Position numbers and translations under genes: made by a program
Notes under the pieces: model-generated
What the model saw: the letters and a program-made list of their open reading frames with translations, nothing else
What the model was told of the DNA's origin: nothing
The model's database searches: none
In this document: positions 43,096 through 54,825 of the stretch, piece after piece
How positions within the stretch are numbered: the first letter of the stretch is position 1
Layout of the letters: the number at the start of each line of letters is the position of its first letter
Assembly (NCBI GenBank): GCA_032718475.1
Contig: JAUCBJ010001501.1
Location: forward strand, 1 to 64,000
Direction: 5' to 3'
Length of the DNA stretch: 64,000 nt
From: Nemertoderma westbladi
Lineage: Eukaryota; Xenacoelomorpha; Nemertodermatida; Nemertodermatidae

Positions 43096-43749
43096 CATAT
43101 CCCGCAGCAAAAAATAAATTTATTTTTTATGGTAGCTAATTTCAGCAATCCGCTCGCTGCATGACCTGTTATTTAGTAAACCATGATCGGTATACGAAAA
43201 CCCTAGGCCCTATAATCTATTAATTTAAATGTATTCAGAAATTTATTTAAAAATAATTTTTTTTAATTTAGTAGCTAATTTAAATTTAGACTCAAAATAT
43301 AAATATAACATATAACACTCTTCAATGTTGCCATTGTAACAATTATTTTATATGATTTAAAAATTTAGTGCTATACGGAACTCTACACCCGATCTACTGT
43401 AAAGTGCCAACGCAGTCAGGGCCTAATAATAGATACTAAAAGTATACAAACTGCTGCTGGCGATATCGGTGCCTGATCTCTTCTACTAAACTTGGGTGAA
43501 TCAATTGCCCGGGCTAACTTGACAATCAGGGTGACCGGTCCCTAACCAGTGAGGCAGAAATATAGTCTGCAGAAAACAGGAGAAACAATCCTGCACAGCG
43601 AATCCCAACTAACGCTGATGGGCGTAAAACTGCTGCAGACTTGCCATGGTGTGATTTATATGGGTATAATAATGAGCTAGTGAGTTGACCAAACACTAGC
43701 ATACGGCCGACAGATAAGACAGTCAAAATAATAGAAGAACAGAAATCTT

Positions 43750-44899
43750 AAGACGCGCATGTGTGTGTGCATATGTTATGGCAAAGTGCAATGTTTGTAC
43801 GATCAATGTTACTATATTTTGTTGACTTTTAACAAAATATATCGGGCGCTGGCTACTAGAATAAGCTAGTCGCGCTCTAAAGCGAAATACATACAAAATG
43901 ACATCAAAAGGGGCTCTCTCCTTCTATATTCACAACTCGATCGGGCAAATACGGTGTTAGTAACTATGCCCGTAATTGGCACCTAATACCAGACTCTGAT
44001 TGTGAAAATAGAGATAGGATGTTAGTTTTACTACCATACTGCTAGCTGATCTGGTATAAATAAATTTAGTTCTAGAAATTTTGTTGCCGTGATGTTGCCA
44101 ATACCTAGCAATACGTGGCAAGGGCGCGGTAGATATGTTAGTATCCACCTTCAACCTAAATGGTACGCCTGTAGTAAGAAGCTCCCCTTTGCCTTAGTAA
44201 TACATCAAACCCAGACAGATCAGTTGACAGCAACTATCTACAGAGCTAACTGGTACTGATAGCTAGTACAGTAAAGTCACCAAATTACAGAATGTGCTAT
44301 TTGCACTTAGTGTACCAGAGCGCACTACTGGCACTAGCTCACACCTGTAGATCGTGCAGGTCAACTGTGGGGTATCTGTCTGTATCCTAGATATTTGTTC
44401 CTAAATATTATGGCGTCCTAGGACGTCCTCACATTTCACCCTGATCTAAGGTTTTACAGTGGACAAAAGCATCGAACGAAGTCTTACTTTGGCGTGGGTA
44501 GTCTTAAAGGGTTTGCGGATCATAGCCGAATGTGTGTGGGCAATTAGTGCGGGTTCTTTATGCATCCTGCAGACATTCCTCCCCCTTGCATCGCTGTCAT
44601 CAAAAAGTATAGGCAGCCATTCAAATGTTTGGAAGTGGTTTCATATAAGATACGTTAAAAACTTACATAGTTAGAGTTTTTAAGTATATATTAATGTGAA
44701 ACAGAGTATACAACTAAACATTTACAAGATAGTAACTAATAATTTGGAAGTGAATATGTTTTTAAACTAATAAGAAGTTTTACTAAGTTAAGTAACTAGT
44801 GAAGTGAACAAATTATTAGTGATAACTAAAGGACAAACTGCACCTTTTATAGTAAATTTGGATGTGGAATGGAATTCGAATGCATTCTAATCGTTCTAT
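43750..44899 (-). mobile_element. 1.4-kb tRNA-headed repeat, left copy (part 1)
   Basis: Reverse-complement match to about 52600-53768, for example GGCGTCC(T/C)(A/G)GGACGTC near 44412 and 53112, and GTGATAACTAAAGG near 44818 and 52690. The copy is split by RTE-4 at 44899 and resumes at 47985. Confidence 0.8.
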
Positions 44900-45239
44900 T
44901 CGATCTATACGTTGTCAGGTCAGGTCCCCAGATCCTGCTACCACTATGGCAGTAATGTGGTACTACCTGTAGCTGTCAGCCCAGTAGGGCAGGCCCGATA
45001 AGCATAGCCTATTCATTATTTAGTTGATCAAGAGAGGGTTGGTTTAGCCCCATCAACTAAATAAGTCATTGAGGGCTATAGCGCCTAGTACACCATTGAA
45101 GGCAAAGGCTTGATACGCATCTGCATTAGAGATGATACACGCCCGGCCCTGTCTATACTGGATGCTCCTCTACCTCTACCTAACCCAGGAGGAACACTTG
45201 GTTCAGGGTGTAACAAAAGGACCCCTACAGTCGAATGAC

Positions 45240-45770
45240 ATTGGAAATGGAAGTACAATGACATTGGAAATGGATGGACGTTAGTAACAAGCTCAGCAGT
45301 AAGAAACTCGGCCAATGCATCAATTGGCGGAGTAGGAATTCTGCTAAGACCATTTGCACTTAAGACCCTAAACAACATCGAATCTATAAATTCCAGGGTT
45401 ATGATCGCAACATTTGATGGGAATCCCAAGACAACAGTTATATGTTGCAATAGAACAAGCATATAGAACAAGCAGTCAAGTTTTATGAAGAAAGATCTGA
45501 CTGGACTTATAAAGGACATTCCAAAACACAATGTTAAAGTCATTGCTGGTGACCTGAATGCGCAAATTGGCCCAGAAAACATCAAGGGTTACACCTATAA
45601 CACCAGTTCTAACAGAAATGGGTACTTACTTTTAGACCTAATGGAAGAATGTGAATTGATACCAACAAACAACACATTCGAAAAAGGGGAAGCTAAAGAC
45701 TTTTCAATACCCTAATGGAACCAAAGCACAACTGGATTACATCCTTATAAACAAAAAGTGGAGAAACAGC
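45240..45770 (+). pseudogene. RTE-4 endonuclease remnant, frameshifted
   Basis: Endonuclease sequence from about residue 55 of RTE-2 onwards. The GDLNAQIG motif is present (near 45551) but lies in a different frame from the preceding part. The lesions near 45445-45490 and 45682-45705 are identical to those of RTE-3. The AATGACATTGGAAATGG sequence is duplicated at the deletion junction (45234-45275). Confidence 0.85.
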
Positions 45771-47972
45771 ATGATCAACTGCGAGGCATACAGCTCGTTC
45801 AACCTAATTTGTTCGGACCACAGAATTGTGACTGCAGAGATACGACTCAGTTTGAGAGCCAGCAAACCCAGGACAAGCAAGCAAATCAACTATGACTGGG
45901 AGAAACTCAGAACTGACAATGCTGTAAAGGATGCTTATACAGTAGAAGTTCAAAACCGCTTTGAAGTGCTTCAGTCAATGGATGAAGACCAATCCACTGA
46001 TTCAATATACCAGAATATAATAATAGCCCACAACGAATCAGCTAAGAGGCATATCCCCCAGAAACCCAAACGAAAACAGTATGTGCCATGGCAAAACTCT
46101 GAGGTTACTTGTAAGAGAGAAGATCTTAAGATAGCCTACAAAGTTAAAACCGAACAACCAACAACTGAAAACATTAACAAGGTTGAGAAAGCTAAGGACG
46201 ATCTTAAATTGGCCTACAACATCAGCCAGGAAAAGTACATACAGGATAAAGCTGAAGCAATTACAACTGCTCACATACAGCAACATTCAAGACTTACCTG
46301 GCAAACTGTAAATGAGGTATCTGGTCGGAAAAGTTGTGCAAAGGGGCGCCTCAAAGCCGATAGTCCTGAAGAACGTGTTGGGAAGTGGAAAAATCACTTC
46401 AGCAACTTGCTTGGGCAGCCACCAAACATCGAGGTCAGCCCTACAAGGAAAATATATGACAAGACACTACCTATAGAAACAGGGGACTTCACACCTGCTG
46501 AACTCCAAAGAAGCGTTAAAAGCATGTCCAATAATAAAGCGAGTGGATTAGATGAAATCCCAGCGGAGGTATGGAAAACCGGAGTGCTAAACAGACCATT
46601 ATTGAATGTTTGCAACCAGATGTTAAAAGGGGAAAAGCCACCACCAATTTGGACTAAAGGTCAACTAAAGCCTCTCCCCAAGAAAGGAGACCTCGGCATA
46701 CCAACAAACTATCGTGGGATCTGTCTGCTTGTGGTAGCTGCCAAAATATACAATAAAATGATTCTATATAGGATTAGGCCTCACATAGAGAAACTACTGC
46801 GTAAGAGCCAAAACGGATTTCGACCAAGTAGATCAACAATAGCTCAGATACTTGCACTACGGAGACTGATTGAAGGAATTAAGTCAAAGAATCTCCCCGC
46901 AGTTATGACTTTTGTGGACTTCAAGAAGGCATTCGACTCCATCCATAGAGGTAAAATGCTTGAAATCCTAAGAGCTTATGGAATACCAGAAGTAATTGTT
47001 GCTGGCATTGGATTGTTATATTATGACACAGAAGCGCAGGTACTCTCACCAGATGGTGAAACTGAGTTTTTCTCAATCCTGGCTGGGGTACTGCAAGGTG
47101 ACACATTAGCACCATTACTATTTGTAATTGTGCTGGATTACGCAATAAGGACGGCCACAAAGGGTGAAGATCTGGGATTCACACTTCAAGAACGCAGAAG
47201 TAGTAGATATCCGGCAACTACAGTCACATACACCGACTTTGCGGATGACATCGCCCTGCTCTCTAATACGCTAGCAGATGCACAGCTTCTACTAAATAAA
47301 GTGGAGAGGGCTGTTGGATTGCATATAAATGCTACAAAGACAGAATTCATGACCTTTAATGTTGATGGAAACTTGACAACCATTGATAATAATCAACTAA
47401 GGAAGGTCAATGACTTCCAGTACCTTGGATCATGGATAGAGAGTAGCAAAAAGGACATAGAAGTTAGGAAAGCAAAGGCTTGGGTAGCTCTATCGAAAAT
47501 GGATACCATCTGGAAATCAGATCTCTCCAGGCACCTGAAGACTAAGTTCTTTCGAGCCACAGTGGAAAGTGTATTTTTATATGGGGGTGAGACCCGGACA
47601 CTGACTAAATCACTTGAACAACAAATTGATGGTTGCTACACAAGACTACTAAGGGCAGCCCTAAACATCAGCTGGAGACAACACATGACAAACGCCGAAC
47701 TTTATGGAACAATACCACCTGTATCAACCACCCTCCGTGAACACAGATTAAGATTCAGTGGGCACTGCTGGCGAAGTAAAGACGAGGTCATACCAGATCT
47801 ACTTCTCTGGCAACCAACTCATGGAAAGCGTAGTCGTGGACGACCAGCCATAACATATATAGATCAACTTGAAAGGGATACTGAACTTGGGAGAAACGAA
47901 ATTGCGACAACTATGGAGAATCGGGAAGCCTGGAAGGATCTCATTTCCACTGTCCGAGTTCGCTCGACCTAG
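45771..47972 (+). CDS. RTE-4 reverse transcriptase, 733 codons open
   Basis: This open frame starts at an internal Met of the endonuclease C-terminus (just before the SDH motif). It includes the linker, the complete RT and the C-terminal region. RT motifs: NKASGLDEIPAEVW, NYRGICLLVVAAK, QNGFRPSRST, FVDFKKAFDS (about residue 381), LQGDTLAPLLF (about 441), FADDIALL (about 490) and YLGSWIES (about 550). LYGGETRTL and GHCWRSK follow in the C-terminal region. The catalytic Asp residues (one in KKAFDS-region motif A, two in FADD) are intact. Without a working endonuclease the element is probably not autonomous, but it is the only RT of this family here without a break. The Trp of the usual GGETWTL motif is Arg. 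Confidence 0.88.
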   Translation: MINCEAYSSFNLICSDHRIVTAEIRLSLRASKPRTSKQINYDWEKLRTDNAVKDAYTVEVQNRFEVLQSMDEDQSTDSIYQNIIIAHNESAKRHIPQKPKRKQYVPWQNSEVTCKREDLKIAYKVKTEQPTTENINKVEKAKDDLKLAYNISQEKYIQDKAEAITTAHIQQHSRLTWQTVNEVSGRKSCAKGRLKADSPEERVGKWKNHFSNLLGQPPNIEVSPTRKIYDKTLPIETGDFTPAELQRSVKSMSNNKASGLDEIPAEVWKTGVLNRPLLNVCNQMLKGEKPPPIWTKGQLKPLPKKGDLGIPTNYRGICLLVVAAKIYNKMILYRIRPHIEKLLRKSQNGFRPSRSTIAQILALRRLIEGIKSKNLPAVMTFVDFKKAFDSIHRGKMLEILRAYGIPEVIVAGIGLLYYDTEAQVLSPDGETEFFSILAGVLQGDTLAPLLFVIVLDYAIRTATKGEDLGFTLQERRSSRYPATTVTYTDFADDIALLSNTLADAQLLLNKVERAVGLHINATKTEFMTFNVDGNLTTIDNNQLRKVNDFQYLGSWIESSKKDIEVRKAKAWVALSKMDTIWKSDLSRHLKTKFFRATVESVFLYGGETRTLTKSLEQQIDGCYTRLLRAALNISWRQHMTNAELYGTIPPVSTTLREHRLRFSGHCWRSKDEVIPDLLLWQPTHGKRSRGRPAITYIDQLERDTELGRNEIATTMENREAWKDLISTVRVRST

Positions 47973-47984
47973 TAGTAATAGTAT

Positions 47985-48250
47985 TCGTTCTATAACATTC
48001 CTAAAAGCCGCATTGGTCCAATAAAAGGTTAAACACAAGATGTAATCATCACATCTCATTGGTCCAGCTAATCAGAAATCAAAGGTGTATACACACAACA
48101 CAGTATTGGTTCAACTACTATAAATCTAGATAGGTGGTATATTTAAATTTGAAATATACTACTACAAAAATACAAATTTGCTAAGTCGAACTCTGTACCT
48201 AACTAATATATACACGACCTACGGACTAACCTACTAGGCTACTGGACCAT
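47985..48250 (-). mobile_element. 1.4-kb tRNA-headed repeat, left copy (part 2, tRNA-like head)
   Basis: Continues the repeat after RTE-4. On the minus strand the head reads GGTCCAGTAGCCTAGTAGG (A-box-like), then GAGTTCGACTT (B-box-like). It matches 52366-52640 inverted, including ACTACTACAAAAATACAA. Confidence 0.75.
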
Positions 48251-48390
48251 CTGATGTATCTCTGTAAAATATGTTAGATATTACAAATGCATAGTATTTT
48301 AAAGAACTTATAGAAATAAAGAATAAATATCGAAATTTTTAAATTTTTTATACAAACTAAACTACCTCACTAAACTACCATCCCTCAGTC

Positions 48391-48835
48391 CATATTGGGT
48401 GCCCCCCAATCTGTATCAGGTGACTCCAAATCCATATTGGGTGCCCCCCAATCCATTCACCTCAGTCGATGTCGGGCAGCCATTAATTTAAATCTGACGC
48501 CCCCCATTCCCCCCAGTTCATGCTGGGTGCCTCCCTCTCCATGTCGAGTGCCCTCCAGTTTGAGTTGGGCCCCCCACAATCCATGTCGAGTACCCCCCAG
48601 TCTGCATCAGGTATAACACAGTCAGTGTATGGTGTCCCCAAGTCGATGCTTGGTGTCCCCCAGTCTGGGTGGGGCGCCCCCCAAGCTATGTCGAGTTCCC
48701 CCCAGTCCGTGTCAGGCGCCTCCCAGTCCATGGCATGTGCCACCCCATCCATGCCGTGCACCACCCAATCCATGTAGGGTTCCCCCCAGTCTGCGTCGGG
48801 TGTCCCCCAGTCCGAGTCGGGAATCCCCCAAGTCG
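48391..48835 (+). repeat. 21-bp minisatellite, about 21 degenerate units
   Basis: The consensus is close to GGTGTCCCCCAGTCCATGTC plus one base, visible as a seven-residue period (for example GVPQSVS, GAPQAMS) in the plus frame. Units vary at many positions, so this is an old array. The long frames on both strands are by-products of the period. Confidence 0.85.
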
Positions 48836-49109
48836 TATGCTCTATGATGGCGCAGGGTTCCCAGCGATGCTGCCTGCCTCATGAAGGAATGTGCGACTAG
48901 TCAGTATGGTTGTACTCGGACAAAGAAAGGATGTACAAGTTGCGCCGCAATGGGGACAACCATAATGAGGAACCCCCATAATGATTTATGCCCAAATAGA
49001 ACGACTCCGGCTCAGGACCCTTCTCTAACCCTCCCCGGAATGTCGACTAGGCCCAGTAACTACTATGGGCCCAGTCGACTAGGCCCATAATTTCACCGAC
49101 CACTGATAT

Positions 49110-52070
49110 TTGGAGACAGCTTTTGGTGGGGTGTGGCTCAATTCCCCAGGGTCGTCCTCTGACCAAACCTGGGAGAGATGGCATGCCCGCCTTGTCAAGT
49201 TGGCAAGTCGGAGGTGTATCCTCCCCGGAGGTAATGTAGGAAGGAAAGATGCTGACCTGCTAGCATTGGAAATCAGCGGGCTAAGCAGTGGAACATATCC
49301 TTCTGAGCAGCCTTTGTGCTTCGTTGCCATAATGTTCCAGCGAGATCCCGATGTGGTCAAGGGGGCTTGATATGAATGTATCAGCGGATCAGAATGTGGG
49401 AGAGAGGCGAGATTGTATAACTGCTTGCGGAGGCTGAGCACTGCAATAACAGATTCCCAACTGGTCATAGGACTATACCCACTAACACAGGCAAGGACTT
49501 CAATAGGATGGTTCTCGAGGGGCAGAATTGGGCAGCAGTCCGACGAGTAACTGACCGAGATTGTGGTGGTATTCTAGAGACCAAGTCACAGGTAGAAGGT
49601 CAACCTCTCGGAGTTACGGTGAGAGATATGCTAGCAAAGAAACACCCAGCCCAGATGCCAGTAGAACCTGAGTCACTCGAACCTGAAGGTGCACTACCAG
49701 CTTTTGAGGACGTGGACATCACCTCGCAGATCGTACTTCGGGTTGCCCGCACACTGCGAAGGGCTGCCGGACCTGTGGGTGGTGATGCAGAGTTCTGGAG
49801 TGCTGCACTAATAAGGTATGACACCCACAATGCACATCTTCGCGAGGCAGTGGCCTGCTTAGCGCTTCGACTGGCGAACACGATCGTCCCTTGGGGTGAG
49901 GTCAGGGCACTCCGTGCCTGTCGACTGATCGCACTCGACAAGCAACCCGGAGTGCGACCAATAGGGATCGGCGAGGTACTCTATCACCTACTCGCTAGCT
50001 GCCTATCGACCACCACCAAGATGGACTTTGTGATGGGGAATGCGGTGCGGATCAACTGTGTGCCGGAGTGAAAGCCGGTATAGAAGGAGGCATCCATGCT
50101 ATGACAGCCCTGTTTGAAGATGATTCGACAGAGTGCATGCTACTCATGGATGCTAGCAATGCCTTCAACTCCATCAGCTGCCCAGTTGCTCTGATGAATT
50201 GCTGTCGATATTGGCATCGCTGCTCACATTTTGTTTATAATGCGTACAATGGACATACGGCTATGTATCTTAGTGGAAGCAATGACCCATTGTGGAGTGA
50301 GGAGGGAATGACGCAGGGTGACCCACTGGCCATGTTAGTATACAGCTGTGTTACACTGCCAATGGTGCGCGGGCTCTATGAGAGCACGTCAGACCTGCTA
50401 GTGGAACAATCACTCACAGAAGCCAATATCTCTGCACCAAGACCCAACCCAACCGAGGATCCGACGACATTGCCAACGCCAACTGAAGATTCCACTAACA
50501 ACTTTTACCAAACACAGCCAACTACACAGACTCATAGGACCAACCCTCAACATGCAAGAAGCCGACAGTGTTGGTATGCCGACGTTGCCTCAGGTGCTGG
50601 TACAATGACTCAGGTATTAGTTTGGTGGAACCTTCTACTCCGCGTGGGTCCCAAGATCAGGTACAACACCGGGCCCAATAAGTCCTATCTGGTGGTGAAA
50701 CCGGGGCTGGAGGAACAAGCCCACAAGATGTTTGGGGGTTGGGGTATTCGGGTGGTTTCGGGCCATCGTTTCCTGGGAGGGTACATTGGGGATGATGCAG
50801 GGTGCAAGCGGTATATATCAGAGATGGTGGAAGGCTGTGTCCAGAGCATTACAAGGCTGGCAGATGTAGCAGAGGAGGTCCCACAGACTGCCCACACAGG
50901 GATGTCCCGGTGTGTACAGCAAGAATGGGACTTTATCCTCCGAGTGGTAGAGGTAGATGACATTGTCTTCGAGCCAATACGAACAGCACTACTACGGCGT
51001 TATATACCTGCTCTGTTTGGCACTATGTCAGTATCAGACCCGGTCAATGATCAACTCCTCCTTCTGCCTGCTCGTTATGGGGGTATTGGTATCCGAAATC
51101 CAGTCACAAGGCAGAACCAAGCACATTTGGCATCAGGAACGGAACTCATATTAGAAGCCATCATAAATGGGACTCCACTTTGTGTAGCAGACCACGAAGG
51201 GCAACTCAAGAAGGCGCGTGCAGAGGGCAGAAAAGCAAACGACCTGGCATATAGTTCCAGCCAGGAGTCTGCACTGGCAGCAATCCCACCGGATCGTCGC
51301 CTCACTGTCACCAGCACAACAACAAACAAGACAAGCAGCTGGCTCATTGCCAAACCATCCATCCTGGATAACACCGACCTATACCCAGAGGTGTTTCGTG
51401 ATAGTCTCACATTACGTTATGGCCTGACACCGCCCGGCCTCCCTGCCGAGTTTGAGGGCTGCAGGAATGATTTTACTACTACCCATGCTCTAAGTTGTAA
51501 AACAGGCGGGCTAGTAATCAAGCGCCATAATGAGGTTAGGGAGGTGTTTGGAGATTTAATTTCAGCACTTGTCGGTCCCTCTTCGGTTGAGCGGGAGGTG
51601 ACACTTGCGAATGGGCACCTTGACTGACAGGGAGTAAACATCGGGGGAGTTTGCGCAGACCTAGTGGCACCTGGACATCAATCAGGTATCTGTACCAATC
51701 AGAGGGTGGCGTCTTTCGATATTGCCGTGATAAACGCCCTACACCACCTCATACATCCAGAATAACAGTTCCAAGAGGTCAATCCTCGAGCAGAGGGTCC
51801 GCACAAAGAAGCAGCATTATCATGATGTGTGCGAGTCGAGGAGGATGTCATTTGCACCACTTGTCAGCACCACAGAATGAATGTGGTGTAAGGAAACCAC
51901 ATCTTCATACATCACCTCGCAGAGTCACTGGTAGCCAGACACGAAGGAATGCGGGAGAGTGGCCTCACCCATATACTGGGTAGTATATGCCACAGGCTCC
52001 AGTTCGCTCTGCTTGAGGGGTGGACGCCATCCATGGCTGGCACTCGGGTTCTGCGATGGTGATGGTCTTT
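49110..52070 (+). pseudogene. Atypical reverse transcriptase with nuclease-like C-terminus, degenerate
   Basis: N-terminal region: WHARLVKLASRRCILPGG and FVAIMFQRD (to 49370). A frameshift and one stop (near 49422) follow, then LLAEAEHCNNRF. The frame from 49508 carries LRRAAGPVGGDAEFW and LIALDKQPGVRPIGIGEVL. A slip near 50038 separates it from CGADQLCAGVKAGIEGGIH in the next frame. RT motif A is MDASNAFNSI and motif B is MTQGDPLAMLVYS. Motif C is WYADVASGAG, so the second Asp of the usual YADD is lost. The tail has THALSC, RHNEVREVF, a stop at 51625, then GVCADLVAP and FDIAVINAL, and further decayed blocks to about 52070. The HALSC/RHNE/D.../FD(V/I)xV arrangement resembles a restriction-like endonuclease fused to the RT. 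I recall this family from cnidarian and other invertebrate genomes but cannot name its clade. Confidence 0.78.
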
Positions 52071-52365
52071 GTGGTTCAGATCTGGGAGATCACTATTAAC
52101 TGCCCAGATGAGGATTAACTTTATCTGATTACAAGTCTGATAGAAAAAGAAGGACAAGGAAGGACCACAATCAAACCAAAAAGATAAAGAAGAAAATACT
52201 GAGAACTAATGAAGAGGGAAAAATAAGCATTCGAAAATTGTTATATCTATTGTTATATTCATTCAGTCTCAATTAATTCATTTTATTATGGGTAATAAAT
52301 ACTATTGTGTAGCTATTTGTATATAAACAAAGTGATCTATTTTGTTGGAGATATTATCGAGTCGT

Positions 52366-53768
52366 CCAGTAGCTCAGAATATTGGTGTTAGGTCGTATGC
52401 ATAGTAGGTTTAGAGTTCGAATCCGATTTAGGAAATTGTATTTTTGTAGTAGTTTATTTTAAATTTAAATATACCACCCACTTAAATTATAGTTTGTTGA
52501 ACCAATGCTGCACATACACGACTTCTGGTTCGTTGGACAAATGAAGTGCTTACATCTTTGATTTTATAGTTTGCTGGACCAATGCGTTGTTTAGGAATGT
52601 GATAGAATGTATAGAACTCGTTAGAATGTATAGAATTCGATTCCACATCTGATTTTACTATAAAAGATGCGTTTTTGGCCTTTAGTTATCACTTCTTCTC
52701 ATTAGTTTCAAAACTTCCTCACTTGACTTAACTTACTTGTAAAACTTAAACTTTAGTGAAACTTGTTAATTATTTCCTATGTAAATGTTTTGATTATTAT
52801 TTATAATTCTGCTCTTAGGTAAAATATATACTTAAAATCTCGCACTATGTAAGTTTTGTGACACATCTATTTGGGAGGTCCCAGCCCAATATCGAACCAA
52901 TGGCGGCCTAAAACCTTCAGACAACAATGATGCAGGGGAGGGATTTCGGCAAGATGCGTAGCGTAAGGAACCCACACAAACACCCACACATTTCGGTTAT
53001 GAACCGCAAGCCTTCATTTAAGACTGCCCACGCCAAGAAGGTAAGACTTCTTTCGACGCCCTCTACCCATCTAAGACCTTAGATCAGGGTGGACTGTTTT
53101 GACGTCCTGGGACGCCATAAAATTTAGGGACAATATCTTTGATCCAGGCAGATACCCCAACGTGCTATGCTGGTGCTAGCAGTGGGTGTAGGTACACTAA
53201 GTGTAACTAGCACACTCGATAATTTGGTGACTGTAACGTACTAGCTATCGGTGTACCAGATAGCAATGTAAGTTAACGTCTGTCAGCTGATCTGCCTGTG
53301 TTTGACGTATTGTCCAGGCAAAAGGGTAGCGTTCATACTAGGGTACTAGCGTTCAATCTGGTTACAATCTGGGCAGTTACTAACATCTACCGCGCGCGCC
53401 CTTGCCATGTACTGCTAGGTACTGCTGCATTAACACCATGGCAGAAAAATTTCTAGAACTAAATTTAAATACCAGATCAGCTAGCGGTACAGTAGTAAAT
53501 ATTAGCATCCTATCTCTATTTCACAATCCGAATCTGGTATTAGGTGCCGATTGCGGGCGTAGTCATTAGTGAATTCAGGAGGAGAGTGGAGAGTGAATAC
53601 AGGAGCCTTTTAACGTCATTTGTAAGTATTTTTGCCTTTTAGAGAGTGACTAAATTATTCTATCAGCTAGCACCCGATTATTTTAGTTAACGGTCACCAA
53701 CACCTAGTAAAGTAAATATGTACAAAATTGCGATTTGCCTTAACACACACACACATAAAACTATGTGT
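52366..53768 (+). mobile_element. 1.4-kb tRNA-headed repeat, right copy (uninterrupted)
   Basis: Begins with a tRNA-like head: CAGTAGCTCAGAATATTGG (A box) and AGAGTTCGAATCC (B box, near 52410-52422). The rest is a body of about 1.3 kb ending near a CA microsatellite (53741-53752). It is the inverted counterpart of 43750-44899 plus 47985-48250, so both arms together could pair across 8 kb. No ORF is found. Its length is unusual for a SINE. A non-autonomous element that captured a tRNA head is my inference. Confidence 0.7.
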
Positions 53769-54047
53769 GTAATGCAGTCATACACTTTCCTCAGTCAAGG
53801 CAATTCATTGACATTGCACCTGCGTGCATTCCACCCTTGTCGATGTAAGTTTTTCCACATAGTTTTTCCACATATTGTTTTTATCCAGTGAGTTTTAGAC
53901 TGCTCAATATTAAGCTCAATGGATTTCAACTTAGAAGTAATGGATCCTACATCCTATATAATTTTTTGTTTTGTTGTGAGACGTCCTGGTTGGGTGACTA
54001 AAAGATTTGAATTGCTGATAAACTGTATTGTATTAATCGCTGACATA

Positions 54048-54320
54048 TAATTGTTATTGAGTTTACTAATGAATAAAATAAATGTTATTGAGTTTACTAA
54101 TGAATAAAATAAATGTTATTGAGTTTACTAATGAATAAAATAAATGTTATTGAGTTTACTAATGAATAAAATAAATGTTATTGAGTTTACTAATGAATAA
54201 AATAAATGTTATTGAGTTTACTAATGAATAAAATAAATGTTATTGAGTTTACTAATGAATAAAATAAATGTTATTGAGTTTACTAATGAATAAAATAAAT
54301 GTTATTGAGTTTACTAATAA
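54048..54320 (+). repeat. 31-bp minisatellite, about 9 near-identical copies
   Basis: TGTTATTGAGTTTACTAATG followed by AATAAAATAAA repeats with essentially no variation until the last unit. The homogeneity indicates recent expansion. Confidence 0.95.
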
Positions 54321-54792
54321 ATCTGCATGTTGAATTGCACTGAATTAATTAATCGTGAAACCATATTGACAAAAACCGGAAAGAACTTGTTCACTAACAT
54401 AACCTATCTATCTATCGAATACTTTCACACAACTGAGATAATAATGCCATTGCACTGATTTAAGTATCTATGTACAATCTGCACCCAAATAGCCCCAAAA
54501 GCCGATTCGGCCCACCCACTATATTTTTGTTAAACTTCCACTACCAAACCTTAAAAAGTTAAAATTTCATAAGCAGGGAATCATATTTTGATGAAAAATA
54601 AAAGTAGTCCCAGGACAAAATTACAAAATTTTTCGTTTTCTAAAAGTATGGCAGTGTTGGCTAGATTTAGTAGGTTTTTTAAGACGCTGAAACGAATGTG
54701 ATTATATTCCATTTCCAAAAATTGAAGTGAATGCTATTTTTCGTAATGTGGTTGCATAGTTACAGCAACTAAAAACTAGGAAGGTACCGATT

Positions 54793-54825
54793 CCCCCCCC
54801 CCCCCCCCAGTGGTAATAGGGTTAA
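54793..54825 (-). repeat. piggyBac-like terminus with poly-C
   Basis: Sixteen C residues, then AGTGGTAATAGGG and TTAA (54822-54825). The reverse complement is TTAACCCTATTACCACTGGGG, the same pattern as at 10711 and 58387. A matching left end was not found within the preceding 400 bp. Confidence 0.45.

Larger units (their letters stand above)
44900..47984 (+). mobile_element. RTE-like copy 4 (RTE-4), longest copy
   Basis: Contains about 280 bp of 5' untranslated sequence beyond RTE-2, an internal deletion of the endonuclease start (near 45235), and the complete RT to the TAGTAGTAATAG tail. It is flanked by the 9-bp direct repeat TCGTTCTAT (44891-44899 and 47985-47993). It interrupts the left copy of the 1.4-kb repeat, so it is younger than that repeat. 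Confidence 0.88.
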
